Positions 59,706 through 64,000 of a DNA stretch of 64,000 nt are shown piece by piece. Position 1 is the first letter of the stretch, and each line of letters begins with the position of its first letter. The translations under genes were made by a program, and so were the position numbers. Under the pieces are notes generated by a model that searched no databases, was not told the origin of the DNA, and saw only the letters and a program-made list of their open reading frames with translations. This DNA is from Voacanga thouarsii (lineage: Eukaryota > Streptophyta > Magnoliopsida > Gentianales > Apocynaceae): the NCBI GenBank assembly GCA_026120185.1, contig JANUWF010001701.1, positions 1,364,001-1,428,000 on the forward strand. The letters run 5' to 3'.

Positions 59706-60505
59706 CTACTTCTGCTTCTTATCCTTAACGGTCTCTAAGTAAGCTTTGTAGTTGTGCCTCCAGTAGCCCATCTTGCCACAATGATGGCATGGGCCCTTGG
59801 TGGCAGCGTCCTTCTTTTTCACACCATCTTTGGGCTTTATAGGAGCCTTCTTTTTCTTTTGAACTTTCTTCTTATAAGAAGATTCTACCATTAAAATTGC
59901 ATTGGAATCCTTCTTCATGGAGGACTCCATAGTTTTGAGAAGATTGATCAACTCAGGAATGGTGGACTCAATCTTATTCATTTGATAGTTAATCATAAAT
60001 TCTGAGAAACTATTAGGCAAAGATTGTAGAATTAAGTCAACACTTAAGTCATAGTCCATCGCGAACCCGAGAGATCCAAGCTTCTCTATTAAGCCCAGAA
60101 TCTTCAGCCCATGAGTGGCTACAGAAGAACCTTCTGCTATTTTGCAATAGAATAGTTGCTTTGAAATCTTATATCTCTTAGTTTTGGCTTGGACATCAAA
60201 CAGCTCTCGAAGATGTAATATGATGATTGAGCATCCATATGCTCGTGCTGTTTTTGCAACTCGGGAGTCATGGATGCCAGCATAATACATGATGTTGTAT
60301 CACTGTCCTCCTTGTGCCTTTTGTGGACAACATGTTCATCAGCATGAGCATCTTGGGCTGGTGGTGGTGGAATATGAGCATCTAGCAGGTAGAACAACTT
60401 TTTCGATTTGAAAACGATTCTTAAATTTCTATACCAATCGATGTAGTTTGATTCATTTAACTTGTTGGTTTCCAAAATACTACGTAGGTTTAGATTTGTT
60501 GACAT
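59706..60505 (-). pseudogene. Copia-2 gag
   Basis: The start codon at 60505 opens MSTNLNLRSILETNKLNESN and NYIDWYRNLRIVFKSKKLFY, the usual start of copia gag. A frameshift between about 60290 and 60140 separates this from the C-terminal part with YQMNKIESTIPELINLLKTM (retrotransposon capsid) and a Lys-rich tail. The zinc knuckle reads CHHCGKMGYWRHNY. The first two Cys are kept, but the expected His and last Cys are both Tyr, so zinc binding should be lost. Gag would form the virus-like particle that packages the RNA. A short stop-rich gap separates it from the protease. Confidence 0.88.
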
Positions 60506-62222
60506 GATGCAAGTGTCTTAGATGTAAAGACAGATAGGATTAACTATTGTATATGCACATGAAATGCAAATAATTAGGACTTTAATTAAACGCATTTTTA
60601 CTCCACTATTTTACTCAAATTAATAGCCCCTACTACTGATTCGGGAAAGCCCGTTGGAAGCTTTCCTAGTGGACCGGTATCCAAATTCTTCAAGAATAAC
60701 CTTGAGTTTGCCAAACAAGCCACCATTGAGTTCATTGGTAGGTATCTAATACTAATTATATCGTATGTAACTACCGGATCATTGGGTGATTAACAGATTT
60801 TAATCTTAAAGCCTTTTGGGCTATCCCAACTTTTTCTCTAAAATTTCTTTATTCTTGAGTTTGCCCATCCAGGATAAAGAATTTAGTTAAACCTGGCCCA
60901 TTAATCAGGAATTTAATTCCATAGCTTGAACATGCCCGATGTCAAGTAGGCTTGGGCTTGCCCAACAACTTGATCTCAAAAAAGGACTCTCGTTCTTACT
61001 ATATTAACGGAAGGAATTAGGTTTAATATTAATTGAGGGATTTGTTCATTTTAGTGATTTCAATAAATGACATGCATAAAAATCAATAAATCACATAATT
61101 GATAATCATGATAATAAAACGATTACGTGGTATGGTTATGGACTTTACTCTAAATTAATTTCTTTGAGCCATAAAAAAAATCAATATAGTTAACTCTATG
61201 TGTTCATGCATGATTTAAGTAAAAGGTCTTACTTTCTCGCCTTGTTTTGGTTGCCATCTCCAAAATAAAATAATTCTACTCCTATTTAACATATGTAAAC
61301 TAATTACATAATTTCCTAAAGAGAGAAAACCTCAAGTTACATTCGAGGGGAGTTAGATGAGAAGAGAATTACACAAGAATTCTAGAGAAGGCAGAATACG
61401 CAGGCTCTATTTCATAAAAAAACTAAAACTGTAAAATGCATGAACAGATATAATTGGTTTTAGTCCATAACCATCCACCATGTCATTAGTTATGCTTAAA
61501 AAAAATAAACATATAATTTTTACTATTCCAAAATCACTATATTGGAAAAAATAAAACAAATTCTAAAATCACTATTTTAGAAAAATATATTAATTTTAAA
61601 TTTTCAAAATCATTATTTTGAAAATATAATTGTTTGTCTCAAAACTAATTTTGAGAAAATGCTTTTGGGTCCCGTCTCTCATCAAATGAGATTTTTCCCT
61701 TTCAATAATCTATTTCAAATTCTTTTTTTAATTGCTGGAACATTGTGAAGACAGAGCAGAACCGGTGCCGGTTTGGAAGCTAGAGCCGGCGCCGGCTGTA
61801 GTCGGGAAGAGGCGGCGATTTTCAGAAAATTTTCCAGAAACAGTTTCTAGTGCCTTCTTCTTCTATAAATTTTTAGTGAGAACAATTCTCAGTAGAGTTT
61901 TTCTATTTTGAAGCTCAAAACAACAACCAATTTATTAGTTTAAACAAAACAAAATAGAAAATTAAATTCACAAGATGAAACAGAGGGCAACAAACATGTC
62001 CAAGAAAACGTTTTTCTGCAAAAAACTTTCAGCACATAAAAAAAACATTTTTCGAAATATGCTATTACTATTACACAAGCATATTGTGCTACAAACCCAA
62101 CCCACAATGCTCGAAATAATTTCGACTCGAGTGAAAATAATTTTCACAGTGAACAAAGACAAACACGAATACATGAAAACAGCTTTTCATGCCAAAACAA
62201 TGTCTACAAACCACACATACAA
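60506..62222 (-). other. Copia-2 untranslated leader, about 1.7 kb
   Basis: Long non-coding stretch between the primer-binding site and gag. It contains the paired GC palindrome module at 61762-61795 but no long frame of interest on the minus strand. A leader this long is unusual for copia; part may be acquired sequence. Confidence 0.7.
61762..61795. promoter_or_regulatory. Paired GC palindrome module (copy 3)
   Basis: CCGGTGCCGGTT (61762-61773), 10-bp spacer, AGCCGGCGCCGG (61784-61795), the latter part of the perfect 14-bp palindrome AGCCGGCGCCGGCT. It matches the module at 21594-21626 in motif and spacing. Here it is in the leader of copia-2, not in its LTR. Confidence 0.55.
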
Positions 62223-62235
62223 GACTCTGATACCA
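62223..62235 (-). other. Primer-binding site of copia-2
   Basis: TGGTATCAGAGTC on the minus strand, one base after the 5' LTR; the standard initiator-Met-tRNA site of plant copia elements, with one late mismatch to the usual TGGTATCAGAGC. Confidence 0.9.
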
Positions 62236-62236
62236 C

Positions 62237-63985
62237 TATTGGGTATCTCATGCATATCATAAATGGCGCAGCGGAAAAAAAAAAAAAAAGAGATACCAAC
62301 CTAGGATCCGCATATGTGTGGAAAATAAGACAAAAAGAGAACAGAGGTAACAACTTTTTACCTTTCTTTGATTGTGTGGAAAACAAAATTTTTCCTTCTT
62401 CAAGTTGAGGTGCCATCCAGTAATCCTCTTAATCAAACACCACGAGAGTTGAACGTCCAACCACTATAATCACAGTGTGTGATTATCTCTAACAGAAATC
62501 CACACTGAGGATTACTCTCAAGCACCAATATGTTTATATGCTAGTATAAACCAAAGTGGCGATTAGGGTTCTTCTTGTTTTTAGAAAAATGAGAGAGAGA
62601 AAGAGAAAATAGGTTTTTCGTGTGTGCCCTAGGGTTTTGGAGAATTACTTGCCGTCAATTTTCCTTACCCACCGGCATCGTGATATATCAAGTATATATC
62701 ATGAAAAATCACTAAAAAACTAAAAATTCTAAAACAATTAGAATTCCCTAATTGTAATTGGAAACATTAAGTTTTCACAATTACAATTTGGACAATAAAT
62801 TATAACTAATTATAATTTGGCCACAACAACTTCTCTTTCTCGCAATTAACTCCACTATATTATCAAATAACATCTTGAGTATACAATCCTCTATTGTGTG
62901 TGACCTATTAGGTTTCCCAGTCAATTGGGAGCGAATATAAATTAATTCAAACGTCTTTGAGATTAATAATCCATAATTAATTAGAATTAATCATATTGAT
63001 TCTAATCAGGATTAGTTTATTAATTCATCAATTAATAAACCAATATTCCCAGATCATGAGCTGTATCTAGCAACAAATCATGACCACCCAAGAGTCCAGG
63101 AAGTCAAGTGGCTTGACATGAACCATTCAATAACAAACTACAATGCAATTAACTCCTTTTACCATACAATATCTCATTTGGTTTGGAGTACAGAATTAGT
63201 GCTAATTCCCTCCAGAATTAATTCTAGCCCGAATATAATAGTACTTGTACTAGGAACCCACTACTCTATATGTGTATCAATTGGAACTATTTCCAATACA
63301 CAGTCACCTTGGCCAAGGACTTCTCAAGTAGTAATTCCTACAAGTGGCCGTGAGATATTCGCCCCTACTATTAGGAGTGGTGAATCCTTTATTGTCCCTC
63401 TCAACTACTTTCGTTTACCTCACAATGTACCTAATATCCATCCTATAGGCGGCCTCGATTTGGCTCTAGAAATTGGAATCAAAGCACAATACTCAGTAAA
63501 CAAAGTACCTTGGAGATCTCAAGTCTAAGGATACTTGCACGTTTGCTATATTGAGATTATATCATTGGCACTAAATAGTTATCCATATGATTATCTCATA
63601 GTTAGGTCATCCAATGAACTTGTTCCATTAACAAGTATCCATGTGTTAACTTTGAGTATCTCAATACTCACGGATATGAGAACCACCGCCTAATCAAATC
63701 AGGAAGTCTAATACATGCTAGTCTTAACGCATTAATGATGTCCAGTCTCATTAATACTACGACTAGGGACCATTTAAGTACTAACACTATATAGTGTAGT
63801 AGGAATCTCATATCATGATCTCTATAATGATTTTCTTAACACAGTGTTGTACTAGGGGCTTTATCTAACAGTTATTTTACTTAAAAGTAAAGAAAAGAAA
63901 CTGTAAGATAAATAATGCCTTTTATTAAAATAAAATGTGTCATACACAACATACAAGTGATTGCCTCTAATGCATAACACTAACA
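62237..63985 (-). repeat. Copia-2 5' LTR
   Basis: Minus-strand start TGTTAGTGTTATGCATTAGA at 63985, end GAGATACCCAATA at 62237. The terminal CA has become TA. The 136-codon plus-strand frame at 63118-63528 has a same-length counterpart in the other LTR at 56915-57325; it is antisense to the element and has no recognised motif. Confidence 0.92.
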
Positions 63986-64000
63986 CATTATTCTAGAAAA
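63986..64000. repeat. Right target duplication and resumed host repeat
   Basis: CATTA duplicates 56027-56031; the following TTCTAGAAAA continues the older LTR-like repeat into which copia-2 inserted. Confidence 0.7.

Larger units (their letters stand above)
56032..63985 (-). mobile_element. Ty1/copia element copia-2, full length but defective
   Basis: Left LTR 56032-57784 (1753 bp) and right LTR 62237-63985 (1749 bp) bound an internal region of 4452 bp. The target duplication CATTA is perfect (56027-56031 and 63986-63990). On the minus strand the 5' LTR is the right-hand copy. The primer-binding site TGGTATCAGAGTC (62235-62223), complementary to initiator Met tRNA, follows one base after that LTR. 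The polypurine tract lies at 57785-57796. Gag, protease, integrase and RNase H are recognisable, but the reverse transcriptase is absent. The right LTR starts TATT instead of TGTT. Confidence 0.92.

Noticed and set aside
1..64000. CRISPR arrays, prokaryotic operons or phage modules
   Set aside because: The repeats are LTRs, microsatellites and tandem units; all coding remnants are plant host genes or plant transposons, with spliceosomal introns.

Overview
The window looks like nuclear DNA from an AT-rich flowering plant, probably a eudicot. The evidence is plant-type Ty1/copia, MuDR, LINE and Helitron proteins, plus fragments of plant genes: granule-bound starch synthase, a RAP2.4-type ERF, an FDM/IDN2-type XS protein, a PDR-type ABC transporter and a subtilase. 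The species cannot be named from sequence alone. No intact host gene was found. The window is a nested transposon graveyard with captured or broken gene pieces.

Layout. 1-3033: a possible LINE-type ORF1 fragment and a decayed MuDR (MULE) transposase. 3102-6430: a 5'-truncated minus-strand copia element. 6745-11013: a 4.27 kb giant solo LTR. 11014-15668: mostly unassigned, with one coding-like block. 15669-30159: a decayed, intron-containing Helitron with N-terminal exons, Rep, helicase and an RPA70-like protein. It is split by a 1.4-kb-period tandem repeat, a 1.44 kb solo LTR and a minus-strand fragment of an RNA-directed DNA methylation factor. 30160-38539: non-coding DNA with pieces of a PDR transporter, an MHK-like kinase and an intron-bearing GBSS gene. 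38540-50294: two more giant solo LTRs flanking a 1.8 kb copia solo LTR. 50387-51585: a small Helitron carrying an ERF pseudogene. 51600-55002: a CACTA-like end, a subtilase fragment and a 3' LINE remnant. 56032-63985: a full-length copia element with both LTRs but no reverse transcriptase, inserted in an older LTR-like repeat.

Six insertions are delimited by perfect 5-bp target duplications read directly from the sequence: TTAAT, TCCTA, ATAAT (giant solo LTRs), ATATT (copia solo LTR), ATTTC (1.44 kb solo LTR) and CATTA (full copia).

The observations most worth a second look are: a tRNA/SINE-like pol III box module conserved inside all three giant LTRs; a paired GC-rich palindrome module shared by three otherwise different LTR elements; a sharp step in LTR-LTR divergence in the full copia; an ERF gene packaged between recognisable Helitron ends; and a fragment of the RdDM silencing machinery lodged inside the Helitron region.
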